Source: Catellatospora sp. TT07R-123 (GTDB lineage: Bacteria > Actinomycetota > Actinomycetes > Mycobacteriales > Micromonosporaceae). From it: a stretch of 64,000 bases of DNA. The stretch is taken from positions 1,302,001 to 1,366,000 of the forward strand of contig NZ_BNEM01000002.1 in the NCBI RefSeq assembly GCF_018327705.1. The letters run 5' to 3'. Positions 16,458 to 25,165 of this stretch are shown piece by piece. Below the pieces are notes generated by a model, which was not told the DNA's origin, did no database searches, and worked only from the letters and a program-made list of their open reading frames with translations. The translations under genes and the position numbers were made by a program. Within the stretch, counting starts at the first letter, position 1, and every line of letters starts with the position of its first letter.

Positions 16458-16501
16458 ATTGTATGAACCTCGAACTCAGATAATACGATTCTCATATTGT
16501 A
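16454..16501. promoter_or_regulatory. candidate MarR operator: direct repeat TCATATTGTA
   Basis: Identical 10-mers at 16454-16463 and 16492-16501, 38 bp apart (centre to centre), in the AT-rich space between marR and the oxidoreductase gene. The first covers the marR start codon. The second covers TATTGT (16495-16500), a possible -10 for the plus-strand gene. On the minus strand TATTAT (16485-16480) could serve marR. Confidence 0.55.
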
Positions 16502-16550
16502 CGGACCACATCGTCACGGCGCGGTACTCCGCGCCGGAGAGGAAGCCCGA

Positions 16551-17213
16551 ATGCGCCTCACCCTATTCGCCGCCACCGGCGGCATCGGCCGCCACATCCT
16601 CGACCAGGCCACCGCCGCGGGCCACGAGGTCACCACGGTCGTCCGCGACCCGGGCAAGCTGCCCGCGGGCGTGCGCGCGGTGCGCGCCGACCTCACCGCA
16701 CCCGACCCGCAGGCGCTGCGCGAGGCGGTGGCCGGTGCCGACGCGGTGCTGTCCGGGCTCGGCCCGCGCCGCCGCGCCGACTCCGGCGTCACCGCCCCGG
16801 GCACGCGCGCCATCATCGCGGCGATGCAGGACACCGGCGTACGCCGGATCGTCGTGGTCAGCGCCGCGCCCGTGGGCACGGTCGCCTCCCCCGGCAACCC
16901 GCACCCGCCCCGCCACGACCCCGGCGACGCCTTCTTCGTCAAGTACGTCGGCGGCCCGCTGATCAAGGCCATCCTGCGCGAGCACTACGCCGACCTGGCC
17001 CTGATGGAGGACGCGCTGCGCGCCGGCGGCCTGGACTGGACCTCGTTCCGGCCGCCCCGGCTCACCGACAAACCGCTGTCCGGCCGGTACCGGCTCGCCC
17101 TCGGCCGCAACGCGCCCGGCGCCTTCGCCAGCCGGGCCGACGTCGCCCACGCCATGCTGGCCGCGCTCGGGCAGCCGGAGACCGTCGGGCAGACCGTGGG
17201 CATCGCGAGCTGA
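16551..17213 (+). CDS. NAD(P)H-binding oxidoreductase (NmrA/atypical SDR type)
   Basis: A 220-residue protein beginning M-R-L-T-L-F-A-A-T-G-G-I-G, which contains the TGxxGxxG dinucleotide-binding loop of atypical short-chain dehydrogenases. The VRADLTAPD segment (~48) and R-R-I-V-V-V-S-A (~105) fit the NAD(P)H-binding family. The start at 16551 is supported by GAGAGGAAG upstream and avoids an extension from 16497 through the operator repeat. Such proteins serve as quinone or flavin reductases or redox sensors. Divergent pairing with MarR suggests induction by an electrophile, quinone or phenolic compound (inference). Confidence 0.88.
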   Translation: MRLTLFAATGGIGRHILDQATAAGHEVTTVVRDPGKLPAGVRAVRADLTAPDPQALREAVAGADAVLSGLGPRRRADSGVTAPGTRAIIAAMQDTGVRRIVVVSAAPVGTVASPGNPHPPRHDPGDAFFVKYVGGPLIKAILREHYADLALMEDALRAGGLDWTSFRPPRLTDKPLSGRYRLALGRNAPGAFASRADVAHAMLAALGQPETVGQTVGIAS

Positions 17214-17292
17214 CGGGCGCATGGCGCGGGCCCGTCGGGGGTACGTCCCCAGGTGGCCGGTTCACCTGCCGGCCCCGACGAAGGGCACCGCC

Positions 17293-17823
17293 ATGAAGCC
17301 GATCAGATGGCTGTTCATCGTTGTCGTGGCGACGGTCGCGGTGGCCGTCGCCACGCCTGCCGCCGCCCAGCCTTCCCCGAACGACAAGACGTTCCTGGTC
17401 TCGGCGCACCAGGCGTACCTGGCGGGGATGGCCGCGGCCGGCCTGGCCGCGCAGCGCGGCACCGCGTCGCAGGTCAAGGACCTGGGCAACCGGTTCCACG
17501 ACGAGTACGCGAAGCTCGACGCCGACCTGACGGCGGTGGCGCAGCGGTCGGGGGTCAAGCTTCCCGGCGAGATGAGCCAGAACCAGCAGGCGGTCGCCGA
17601 CCAGCTGAAGCAGGCCACCGCCGGGGCGCCGTTCGACGCGTTGTGGCTGCGCACGCAGCGTGCCGCGACGGGCGACACCATGAAGGACATCCAGCAGGAA
17701 CGCAACTACGGCACCGACCGGGCCGTGAAGGCCCACGCCGACCAGGCCCTGGACGTCGTCCGCGACCAGTATGTCGCCGTGGACGCGGCCGGGGCGCAAC
17801 TGGGGCTGTGGCCCAGCCGGTAG
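17293..17823 (+). CDS. secreted DUF4142 (ferritin-like) protein
   Basis: A 176-residue protein starting M-K-P-I-R-W with a Sec signal peptide (IVVVATVAVAVATPAAAQ, ~8-26). The rest is helical and fits DUF4142: FLVSAHQAYLAGMAAAGLA, then LGNRFHDEYAKLDADL and a closing helix A-H-A-D-Q-A-L-D-V-V. In this family paired Glu/His helices form a four-helix bundle like ferritin. The biochemical role is unknown; export and possible envelope stress function are guesses. GAAGGG precedes the start. The next gene follows after 44 bp. Confidence 0.8.
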   Translation: MKPIRWLFIVVVATVAVAVATPAAAQPSPNDKTFLVSAHQAYLAGMAAAGLAAQRGTASQVKDLGNRFHDEYAKLDADLTAVAQRSGVKLPGEMSQNQQAVADQLKQATAGAPFDALWLRTQRAATGDTMKDIQQERNYGTDRAVKAHADQALDVVRDQYVAVDAAGAQLGLWPSR

Positions 17824-17867
17824 TCGGCGTCAACCTGGCGTTCAACGAACGTCGATACCATCCGCGG

Positions 17868-19541
17868 ATGCCGTCCGCCCCGTCGCACCACTTCGTCCTC
17901 AACGGATCCGACGATCTGACGTACCGCCTGGCCCAGCAGCTGTCCGACCGGTACCGCACCGAGGTCGTCGTGCTGATGACCCCGGCGCAGCAGGCCCCGG
18001 GCCGCGACTTCAGCGACCTGCCCCGGGTGCGCCTGATCGTCACCGACGTCGTCGACGAACGCGCCCTCCAGCAGGCAGGGCTCGCCGCCGCGTCCGGGCT
18101 GGCCCTGACCGTGCAGGACGACGTCGGCAACCTCTCCCTGGCCCTGCTGGCGCGGGAGCTGGCCCCGTCGGTGCGGCTGGTGGTGCGGATGTACCACACC
18201 TCGCTCGGCCACGGCATCGAAGCGCTGCTCGGCAACACCCGGGTGCTGTCCGACGCCGAGATCGCCGCACCGGAACTGGTCGCCACCGCGCTCGGCGAGG
18301 TCGCGGCCACGCCGGTGCAGGTCGGGCGGCGCACCCTGGTCGTCGCGCCACGCGACGCCGTCCCGCCGCAGGACGTCGTCTGCGGGCTGGCCGATCTCGC
18401 CCCCGCCGACGGCCCGGACGTGCTGCCCGCCGACGACCGCACCGCCGACCTGGTGCTGGCCGAGCAGCGCGGCCCCGCCTCGCTGTGGGAGACCACGCTG
18501 GGCCTGAGCAAGGTGGCCCCGAAGCGGCCGTCGCGACTGGGCCAGCTCGCCGCCTTCCTGGGCGCGCTCGTCTCACGCAAGACCCGGATCGCGGTCACGC
18601 TGGTGCTCGGGCTCATCCTGGCCGCCGGGTTCGCGCTCGGGCGCAGCCTCGGCCAGCCCGCCTGGGACGGCTTCTACGCCGCCGCGACCGCCGTGCTCGG
18701 CGGCCCCCAGCCCACCCCCGAGTACCGCCACTCCCAGCAGGCCCTGCAACTGCTGCTCGGGCTGGCCGGGCTGGCGTTCATCCCGCTGGTGACCGCGCTG
18801 GTGGTCGAGGGCACCGTACGCGCCCGGCTGGCCGTGGCGCAGCTGCGGCTCAGCCAGCCGCGCGCCGGGCACGTGGTCGTGGTCGGGCTCGGCGGCGTCG
18901 GCACCCGGGTGCTGCGGCTGCTGCACGACCGGAACATCGCCATGCTCGCCATCGCCCAGAACGAGGACGACCGCGGCGTCGCCCTGGCCCGGGAACTGAA
19001 CATCCCGCTGATCATCGGCGACCCGGCGCGGGAGACCACCATGCGCCAGGCCGGGGTCGAGCGGTGCAAGGCGCTGCTGGCGGTCGACCGCTCCGACGTG
19101 GCCAACCTCCAGACGGCGCTCTACGGCCGCAAGCTCCAGCCCAACCTGCGCGTCGTGCTGCGCGTGTTCAACCCCGACCTGGCCGAGCGGGTGCGCACCA
19201 CGTTCGACCTGCCGCTGTCGCGCAGCGTCTCCAACCTGGCCGTGCCGGCCTTCGCCGAGGCGCTGATGGACCGCGAGGTCATCGGCACCATCTCGGTGGA
19301 CCGGCGGGTGCTGCTCATCGCCGACGTGTACGTGTCACCCGGTTCGCCGCTGGCCGCCGAGACCACCGCGGGGATCGACCAGCCCGGCCGGGTGCGGGTC
19401 ATCGCGGTGACCGAGTTCGGCGAGCCCCGGCCGCTGTGGAAGCCCAGCCCGCTGCGGCGCGTCCGGGAGCGCGACAAGCTGACCGTGGTCGCCTCCCGCG
19501 ACGGGCTGACCGAGCTGACGGCACGGGCCGCGCGGGGCTGA
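17868..19541 (+). CDS. two-RCK (TrkA-N-like) membrane protein, putative ion channel/transport regulator
   Basis: ATG 17868 follows TACCAT by exactly 6 nt and lacks a Shine-Dalgarno, so a leaderless start is likely. The 557-residue protein has an N-terminal RCK-like Rossmann domain (~5-215), a hydrophobic helix (TLVLGLILAAGFALG, ~243-258), a loop FYAAATAVLGG resembling a pore helix, and a second hydrophobic helix (~290-312). A second RCK_N domain with GLGGVG (~338) and N-E-D-D follows, then a short C-terminal domain with V-R-V-I-A-V-T. This is the layout of CASTOR/POLLUX-like or two-TM gated channels, but no TVGYG potassium filter is present. Function is inferred from architecture only. Confidence 0.8.
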   Translation: MPSAPSHHFVLNGSDDLTYRLAQQLSDRYRTEVVVLMTPAQQAPGRDFSDLPRVRLIVTDVVDERALQQAGLAAASGLALTVQDDVGNLSLALLARELAPSVRLVVRMYHTSLGHGIEALLGNTRVLSDAEIAAPELVATALGEVAATPVQVGRRTLVVAPRDAVPPQDVVCGLADLAPADGPDVLPADDRTADLVLAEQRGPASLWETTLGLSKVAPKRPSRLGQLAAFLGALVSRKTRIAVTLVLGLILAAGFALGRSLGQPAWDGFYAAATAVLGGPQPTPEYRHSQQALQLLLGLAGLAFIPLVTALVVEGTVRARLAVAQLRLSQPRAGHVVVVGLGGVGTRVLRLLHDRNIAMLAIAQNEDDRGVALARELNIPLIIGDPARETTMRQAGVERCKALLAVDRSDVANLQTALYGRKLQPNLRVVLRVFNPDLAERVRTTFDLPLSRSVSNLAVPAFAEALMDREVIGTISVDRRVLLIADVYVSPGSPLAAETTAGIDQPGRVRVIAVTEFGEPRPLWKPSPLRRVRERDKLTVVASRDGLTELTARAARG

Positions 19542-19706
19542 ACCCGCCGTACCGGCCCGGCGCTGGTGCACCGGCCTGCCCTGCCGGCGCCGGGTCCCGC
19601 GTGGTCTCGGCGCCGATACCGGCTGGCGCCCCACTCGCGCCGCCCGCAGAATGGTCCGCCTACCGCGCCGACGGGCGGCGCGGGCGCAGGCGGCACGGGG
19701 GTCGGC

Positions 19707-21266
19707 ATGGAACTGGGCGAGCGGCTGAGACGCCGGCTGGGACAGGACTGGGGCTTCAGCCCGCTGCTGCCCGGCGAGCCCGCACCCGGCAACCACGCCG
19801 CCGACCCTGGGCCGACGCCGGGCCCGGACGAGGTCGCCGACACGCTGCTGGACCTGCCCCGTACCGGCCAGCCTCGGGACGCCGCCCTCGCCGACCTGGA
19901 CACCTGGACCGCCGCGAGCTGGGTACGCCTCGACGAGGCGCTGCGCCGCGCCACCTACGCCAGCCGCAGATTCGGGGTGGGCCAGCGGCTGCGCCAGGTC
20001 CTGCTCGACGGCACCGCCGACGAGATCGACCTCATCGTGGGCGCCTGCCACAGCGACGGCCGACTGCGCGAAGCGGCGACGATCCTGCTGGCCGGGCACC
20101 GCCGCCCGGCCACCGCGGCCGTCCTCGCCCTGCGCACCTGCGACTGGGCGCACCAGGTGCGTACGGCGGCCCGGCGGTCCTTCGCCGACGTGCTCGCCGA
20201 CTCCCGCGACGACGGATCCGTGCTGGTGACGGCCACCGACCACGCGATCGCCCTGCGCGACCGCCAGCACGGCGGCTGGCTGTGGCAGCACGTCACGGCG
20301 CTGCTGCCGCAGCTGTTCGACACCGAGCCCGGGCTGGCGCCGCTGCTGGCCGCCCGCCTCGACCGGGTGCGGCGCCTGGCGTACGAGACCGCCATCGCCC
20401 ACGACCGGCTCGACCTGCGCTGGCTGCTCGCCGCGGCCCAGCGCGACCCCGACACCGTGGTGCGCCGCATCTGCGCCCAGGCGGTGCTGGCGCAGGCCGC
20501 GACGAACCTGCCGATCCTGCGCGCCCTGCGGGACAGCCGCAGCGCCCTGGTCCGCGCCGAGGCGGTCCGGCTGCTGGCCAGGGCGGGCGAGTTCGACGCC
20601 GACACCGCGCTGGCCGACCGGTTCCCGCTGGTCCGCGAGGTGGCGCAGGCCGCCGTACGCCGCCGCGGCGGCGACCCCGCCGAGCACTACCGCCGCCTGG
20701 CCGCCGCGCAGCCGCTGTCCCTGCCCGTCCTGGCCGGGCTCGGCGAGACCGGCACGGCGGCCGACGCGGCCCTGCTCGTGCCCGGCCTCCGGCACCCGGC
20801 CGTGAAGGGCCGCCTGACGGCGCTGCGCGCGCTGCGCCGCCTCGGCGCCGTGCCGGTCGAGCCGCTGCTGCCCCTGCTCGACGATCCGTCGGTGGCCGTA
20901 CTGCGCCTGACCGCGCGGACCCTGGCGGAGCAACCGGCCGCCGATCTCGGACCGCTGCGGGACCTGACCGGCTCCGGCCACCCCGCGCAGCGCAGGGTCA
21001 TCGCCTTCCGGCTGCTCGACGGACACGACCAGTGGTGGGATTTGACCACCGCGCTGGCCTGGCTGGACGACCCCGACCAGGAGATCCGGGAACTGGCCCG
21101 GCAGAAGGTGCAGCAATGGCCGCATTACGGGCGGCTGCGGCAGCCGACCGAGACGGCCCTCGGTGCGATAGCCGAAGCGATCGACCGGGCCGAACCGATG
21201 ATCGGCGTGCCCCGCGCGGACATGCTGCGGTTCATCGCCCGCACCGGCCCCCACACCCGGCGCTGA
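19707..21266 (+). CDS. HEAT-repeat-like protein of unknown function
   Basis: A 519-residue protein starting M-E-L-G-E-R-L after GGGGGT. From ~residue 85 it consists of helical pairs with HEAT-like signatures such as D-P-D-T-V-V-R-R-I-C-A-Q-A-V-L-A, S-A-L-V-R-A-E-A-V-R-L-L-A and D-P-S-V-A-V-L-R-L-T. It has no signal peptide, membrane segment or catalytic motif. Such solenoids bind proteins; some phycobilisome-lyase-like HEAT proteins act on cofactors, but nothing here points to that. A second HEAT protein of different sequence lies 1.1 kb downstream. Confidence 0.75.
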   Translation: MELGERLRRRLGQDWGFSPLLPGEPAPGNHAADPGPTPGPDEVADTLLDLPRTGQPRDAALADLDTWTAASWVRLDEALRRATYASRRFGVGQRLRQVLLDGTADEIDLIVGACHSDGRLREAATILLAGHRRPATAAVLALRTCDWAHQVRTAARRSFADVLADSRDDGSVLVTATDHAIALRDRQHGGWLWQHVTALLPQLFDTEPGLAPLLAARLDRVRRLAYETAIAHDRLDLRWLLAAAQRDPDTVVRRICAQAVLAQAATNLPILRALRDSRSALVRAEAVRLLARAGEFDADTALADRFPLVREVAQAAVRRRGGDPAEHYRRLAAAQPLSLPVLAGLGETGTAADAALLVPGLRHPAVKGRLTALRALRRLGAVPVEPLLPLLDDPSVAVLRLTARTLAEQPAADLGPLRDLTGSGHPAQRRVIAFRLLDGHDQWWDLTTALAWLDDPDQEIRELARQKVQQWPHYGRLRQPTETALGAIAEAIDRAEPMIGVPRADMLRFIARTGPHTRR

Positions 21267-21301
21267 TCCGCCCGGCCCGCCGACCGACCACCTCGATCAT
21301 C

Positions 21302-21362
21302 CAAGTTGCCGGGCAATCGGCCGTATGTGGCGTCAAGATACGCCCGATTGCCCGGCAACTTG
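21302..21362. repeat. long imperfect-hairpin repeat (REP-like)
   Basis: Two 25-bp arms (21302-21326 and 21338-21362) pair with a single mismatch around an 11-nt loop; the outer 19 bp (CAAGTTGCCGGGCAATCGG) are perfect. It lies in the gap between convergent genes and may act as a terminator, but its length and arm sequence look like a dispersed palindromic repeat. Confidence 0.8.
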
Positions 21363-21429
21363 CGCGATCTTGGCCCCGGACCCCGGGCCGGCGCTTGCGC
21401 GATCGTGGCCCCGGACCCCGGGGCCGGCG
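21359..21429. repeat. tandem direct repeat of about 35 bp
   Basis: Two near-identical units (21359-21393 and 21394-21429) each begin CTTGCGCGATC, continue with a GGCCCCGGACCCC core and end CCGGCG. They differ by one substitution and one inserted G. The first unit overlaps the right arm of the neighbouring hairpin. Confidence 0.75.
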
Positions 21430-21433
21430 GAGG

Positions 21434-22225
21434 TCAGAAGCCCTTGAAGACGCGGCGCAGCAGGTCCAGGTCGGCGGCGCCGTCGGTGCTCGCCTCGGCC
21501 GGGGTGTACTGCGGAGCCAGGCGTCCCACGACCAGGCGCAGCCACGCCTCGGCCGGCAGGCGCAGCACGCCGTCCGGCTCGCCGGGCACGTCGCCGAGCT
21601 TCACCGGCTCGGCCAGGTTCAGCCCGAGGACCCGGTCGGGACCGGTGAGCTCCACGCGCAGCCCGGCCTCGCGGCCCTCCAGCACGGCGGGGTTGGTCAG
21701 CCAGGCGAACATCCCGCCGGTCAGGCCCAGCAGCAGCGGCACCGCGTCCGGGTGCAGCTCGGCCGCCGGGTCGGCGGCGACCCGCACGTCCCAGGAGTGG
21801 AACGCGAACTCGCTCAACCGGAGGCTGGCGGCGGTGGCGACGTCGACCGGCGCGGGCAGGAAGCCCATGTCGACGCGCAGCTCCTTGCGGGTGGCGGGGT
21901 CGAGATCCTCGTACCGGCGCAGCAGCGTCTCGTTGATCTCCAGGAACCCGGCGGCGCGCTCGGCGCGGGTGCTGCCGTCCCACCGCGCCCACACGGTCTT
22001 GTTGAACTCCAGCCCCTTGTTGGGCTCGCCCGCCAGCGCCGCCTCCAGGGTGGCGAGGTGGATCTCGGCGCCGCTGCCGAGGTGGCTGAGCACCTGCGAC
22101 ACGTCCCACTCGGCGGCACCGGACGGTCCGGCCAGGTCCTCCTCGCTCAGCCCGCGCACGATGGGCGCGAGGTGGTCGTATCCGGCGCGCAGCGCGGCGA
22201 TGGCCGCGTCGGCGTTGCTGGTCAT
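21434..22225 (-). CDS. maleylpyruvate isomerase/DinB-like family, mycothiol-dependent-type enzyme
   Basis: Start at ATG 22225 (M-T-S-N-A-D-A-A), preceded by GAGGAGAA; a frame reaching 22435 has no ribosome site and runs into the next gene. The 263-residue protein has the N-terminal four-helix domain of this family: AAIAALRAGYDHLAPIVRGL and AEWDVSQVLSHLGSGAEIHL, the latter with the conserved W-x-V-x-x-V-x-x-H metal-site helix. S-E-F-A-F-H-S-W-D-V-R-V at ~135 supplies another His/Asp pair, and a small C-terminal domain follows. Family members use mycothiol and a divalent metal for isomerase or thiol-transfer reactions. The actual substrate is unknown. Confidence 0.85.
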   Translation of the reverse strand: MTSNADAAIAALRAGYDHLAPIVRGLSEEDLAGPSGAAEWDVSQVLSHLGSGAEIHLATLEAALAGEPNKGLEFNKTVWARWDGSTRAERAAGFLEINETLLRRYEDLDPATRKELRVDMGFLPAPVDVATAASLRLSEFAFHSWDVRVAADPAAELHPDAVPLLLGLTGGMFAWLTNPAVLEGREAGLRVELTGPDRVLGLNLAEPVKLGDVPGEPDGVLRLPAEAWLRLVVGRLAPQYTPAEASTDGAADLDLLRRVFKGF

Positions 22226-22388
22226 CAGGGTTCTCCTCGATAGGGTCAGGCCTACGGTCGCAGTCAACCCGTCCGGCGCACCGGACATTCCACGCGGCGG
22301 GCCCGATTTTCCGGCCGATCCAGCGACCGGGTGCAGCCCCGGAAAACACGGTGCTGCGCCCCGGCAGCCCCGGCTATCGTCGGCGCCC

Positions 22389-24368
22389 GTGTGGGACGAG
22401 TTGAACGCGATCGCCTGGGCCGAACTGGAACACAATTACGGATCAGCCGCCGACGTGCCGCGGCTGATGCGCGAGTGCACGGATCCCGATCGCGAGCGGG
22501 CTGGCAAGGCGCAGTTCGACCTGTTCAACCACCTCCATCACCAGGGCGGATGGATCTGCTCGGCGGCGGTTGCGGCGCTGCCATTCCTGTTGCGGCTGCT
22601 CGAAATGCCGGGTATGCACGACCGCGCGTTCGCCGTGGACCTGATCCGTCAGCTGGGCCAGACCGCGGTCGAAGCCGAACCGCGGCATGTCGACCCGGGC
22701 TGGCCTGCCGCCTTCGCGGCGGTGCAGCCCGAGCTGCTGGACCTGCTCGACGACGCCGACCCGGAGGTACGGCGCCAGGCGACGCTGCTGGTGAGCTGCG
22801 GCGGTCTGCCCCTGGTCCCCGCCGCACGGGCCCTGGCGCGGCGCTGGCGGCACGAGACCGACCGGGTCACCCGGTGGGACCTGCTCCAGGCGTTCGGCGT
22901 GCTGTGCGCAGGGCACCCCGGCCACCCGGACACCGCCGCCCTGCACGCGGTGCTGGTGCGGCACGTCGACGACGACCCCGATCCGCAGACGCGGCTGGCC
23001 TGCGTGCACGCACTGGCCGACGCGGACCCGTCGTACGCCGTGGCGCGGCTGGTTTCGCTGATCGAGACGGTGCAACGCGCCGACGCAGCCGACTGGCTGG
23101 AGTCGGCCTGGCTGGGCGGCTCCCGGAAACGCCTCGTGAACCTCACTGCGGGGCTGCTGCGGGACGACCCGGCGGCCGCGACGGCGTACACCCTGGCCAT
23201 GGGCGGGGCCACCGACACCGAGCACCGGGTCGTGAACCTGGGGCAGGCCGCCGACCTCGCCGCCAAGTGGCGGAGCGTGGGCCCGGCGCTGCTGCCGTTC
23301 TTCACCGATCAGCTCGACGACCCCGAGCCGGAGATCCGGTACCGGGCGGCGTACCTGCTCGGCTGCCTCGGCACGGAGGCCGCCGCGGCGGCGGACCGGC
23401 TCGCGGCGCTGACGGCGGACCCGGCGATGCGGGACTCCCGGGCCGGGTGCACCGTGGGCGACGCCGCCGTGTGGGCGCTGGCCCGGATGGGCGATCCGCG
23501 CTGCGTGCCGGGCCTGGCCGAGCGGCTGACCGGCGACCGGCTGGGCTTTCCCACCCATGCCGGGCACATCGGCACCGATTCCGGGTTCACGTTCTGGCTG
23601 CCGGGGATCCACGAGGTGCTGTCGACGCTCGGGGCGTACGCGGCCGAGCTGGCGGTGCCGACCGCGGCGCGGTTGCGGCTTCCCCCTGCCGACCGGTGGG
23701 TGCGCGGGAATCTGTGCGAAGTGATCGCGGGCTGGGGTCCGGCCGCCCACGCTGCCGTACCTGTGCTGCTTGACCTGCTGGAGCAGGAGGATGTCCGGGG
23801 TCGCGCCGCACAGGCGCTGGGCGGCATCGGTGCGGCGGCCGCCCCGGCGGCGGACGCGCTGCGCCGCCGCGCGCAAGGCTCTGGCGAGGACGCCGCTGTC
23901 GCTGCGTGGGCTTGGTGGCGTACCGGCGTCGATCCCGAACCGGCCCGCCAGGCCCTGCTGCGGCACGCCGGGACCGCGACGCCACGGCCGGAGCTGGTCA
24001 GGCTCATCGGCGACCTGGCCGAGCTCGGCGACGAAGCCGACCTGGCCCTGCGGCGGTTCGCGACAGCCGGGGACGAGCCGGTGCGCGCTGCGGCGGCGTA
24101 CGCGCTGTGGCGCCGCCATGGCGAGTCCGACCTGGCGGCGCCGATCCTCAACCGCCTCGCGCGGAAGTACGACACCCGCGAGCGGCTGCCCGTCACGGCC
24201 GACGCCCTGGTCAAGCTCGCCGAGATCGGAGCAGCCGACGAACACGCTCTCGCGATCGCCCGGGAGATCCTGAGCAGCCCGCACCGGCTGGGCTACTTCG
24301 GCGACTGGCGCATCTTCGCCGAGGACGAGCAACTGCGGGCAGCGGCGGCGATCGTCGGCGCCGGCTGA
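22389..24368 (+). CDS. large HEAT-repeat protein of unknown function
   Basis: GTG 22389 (V-W-D-E-L-N-A) is the best start: TATCGT lies 8 nt upstream and no Shine-Dalgarno is visible; the frame stays open upstream but that stretch is the antisense of the preceding gene's 5' region. The 659-residue protein is a helical solenoid with repeated D-D-A-D-P-E-V-R-R-Q-A-T-L-L and D-D-P-E-P-E-I-R-Y-R-A-A-Y-L-L units, plus A-L-G-G-I-G-A-A-A-A-P-A. It has no signal peptide or enzymatic motif. It resembles cytosolic HEAT proteins common in actinomycetes, sometimes linked to immunity-like polymorphic proteins, but that is a guess. Confidence 0.78.
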   Translation: MWDELNAIAWAELEHNYGSAADVPRLMRECTDPDRERAGKAQFDLFNHLHHQGGWICSAAVAALPFLLRLLEMPGMHDRAFAVDLIRQLGQTAVEAEPRHVDPGWPAAFAAVQPELLDLLDDADPEVRRQATLLVSCGGLPLVPAARALARRWRHETDRVTRWDLLQAFGVLCAGHPGHPDTAALHAVLVRHVDDDPDPQTRLACVHALADADPSYAVARLVSLIETVQRADAADWLESAWLGGSRKRLVNLTAGLLRDDPAAATAYTLAMGGATDTEHRVVNLGQAADLAAKWRSVGPALLPFFTDQLDDPEPEIRYRAAYLLGCLGTEAAAAADRLAALTADPAMRDSRAGCTVGDAAVWALARMGDPRCVPGLAERLTGDRLGFPTHAGHIGTDSGFTFWLPGIHEVLSTLGAYAAELAVPTAARLRLPPADRWVRGNLCEVIAGWGPAAHAAVPVLLDLLEQEDVRGRAAQALGGIGAAAAPAADALRRRAQGSGEDAAVAAWAWWRTGVDPEPARQALLRHAGTATPRPELVRLIGDLAELGDEADLALRRFATAGDEPVRAAAAYALWRRHGESDLAAPILNRLARKYDTRERLPVTADALVKLAEIGAADEHALAIAREILSSPHRLGYFGDWRIFAEDEQLRAAAAIVGAG

Positions 24369-24454
24369 GCCGACCGGGTTCCGGACCTACCCGCAGTGCC
24401 ACGGCACGGCTGCGTCGCAGGCATGATGAGCAAAGGCCCAAGAGGGGGTACGCG

Positions 24455-25165
24455 ATGATCGGCACCTTGCGTGCGGTGGTGCTCGACACGCCTGACGTGC
24501 GGCGGCTCGCCGGGTTCTACGGCGCGCTCGGCGGGTGGAGCGAGCTGTACACCGAGGACGACTGGATCGCGATGACGACCGGCGACGGGTGGCGCGTCGC
24601 GTTCCAGCTCAGCCCCGACCACGTCGCGCCGCGCTGGCCCGATCCGGCGTACCCGCAGCAGGCGCACCTCGACCTGCGCGTGCCCGACCTCGACGCCGGC
24701 GCGGCCAGGGCGGTCGAGCTGGGCGCGGAGCTGCTGCGCCGCAACGAGACCTGGTACACGCTGGCCGACCCGGCCGGGCACCCGTTCGACCTGTGCCTGT
24801 TCCCGGCGAGGCAGGAGACCACGCTGATGGGCGTGATGCTCGACTGCCCCGACGCCGGGCTGCTGAGCAGGTTCTACGCCGAACTGCTCGGCAAGCCCGT
24901 CACGTATGAGGGTGAGGGCGCGGCGATGATCGGCGAGGACGGGACGCAGCCGCTGCTGTTCCAGCAGGTCGACGCGTACCGCCCGCCGCGCTGGCCCGAC
25001 CCGGCGCACCCGCAGCAGTTCCACCTCGACGTCACGGTCGGCGACGTCGACGCGGCCGAGGCGGCCGTGCTCAAGCTGGGCGCCGTCTCGCTGGGCGCGC
25101 GCGGCGAGAACTGGCGGGTCTACGCCGACCCGGCTGGCAAGCCGTTCTGCCTCTGCTGGGATTAG
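24455..25165 (+). CDS. two-domain VOC (glyoxalase-fold) protein
   Basis: A 236-residue protein beginning M-I-G-T-L-R-A-V-V-L-D after AGAGGGGGT. Two homologous VOC domains are visible: residues ~1-118 (LRAVVLDTPDVRRLAGFY ... H-L-D-L-R-V-P-D-L-D ... D-P-A-G-H-P-F-D-L-C) and ~122-236 (GVMLDCPDAGLLSRFY ... H-L-D-V-T-V-G-D-V-D ... D-P-A-G-K-P-F-C-L-C). The repeated RWPDPAxPQQ segment shows internal duplication. VOC proteins include glyoxalases, dioxygenases and antibiotic-binding proteins; metal residues cannot be confirmed here. Its last 4 bases overlap the convergent gene's end. Confidence 0.88.
   Translation: MIGTLRAVVLDTPDVRRLAGFYGALGGWSELYTEDDWIAMTTGDGWRVAFQLSPDHVAPRWPDPAYPQQAHLDLRVPDLDAGAARAVELGAELLRRNETWYTLADPAGHPFDLCLFPARQETTLMGVMLDCPDAGLLSRFYAELLGKPVTYEGEGAAMIGEDGTQPLLFQQVDAYRPPRWPDPAHPQQFHLDVTVGDVDAAEAAVLKLGAVSLGARGENWRVYADPAGKPFCLCWD

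Noticed and set aside
17771-22243. A ~1490-codon plus-strand frame spanning the RCK and HEAT genes
   Set aside because: It is a +1 shadow of better-supported genes, Arg/Pro/Gly-rich, with no ribosome site at its start.
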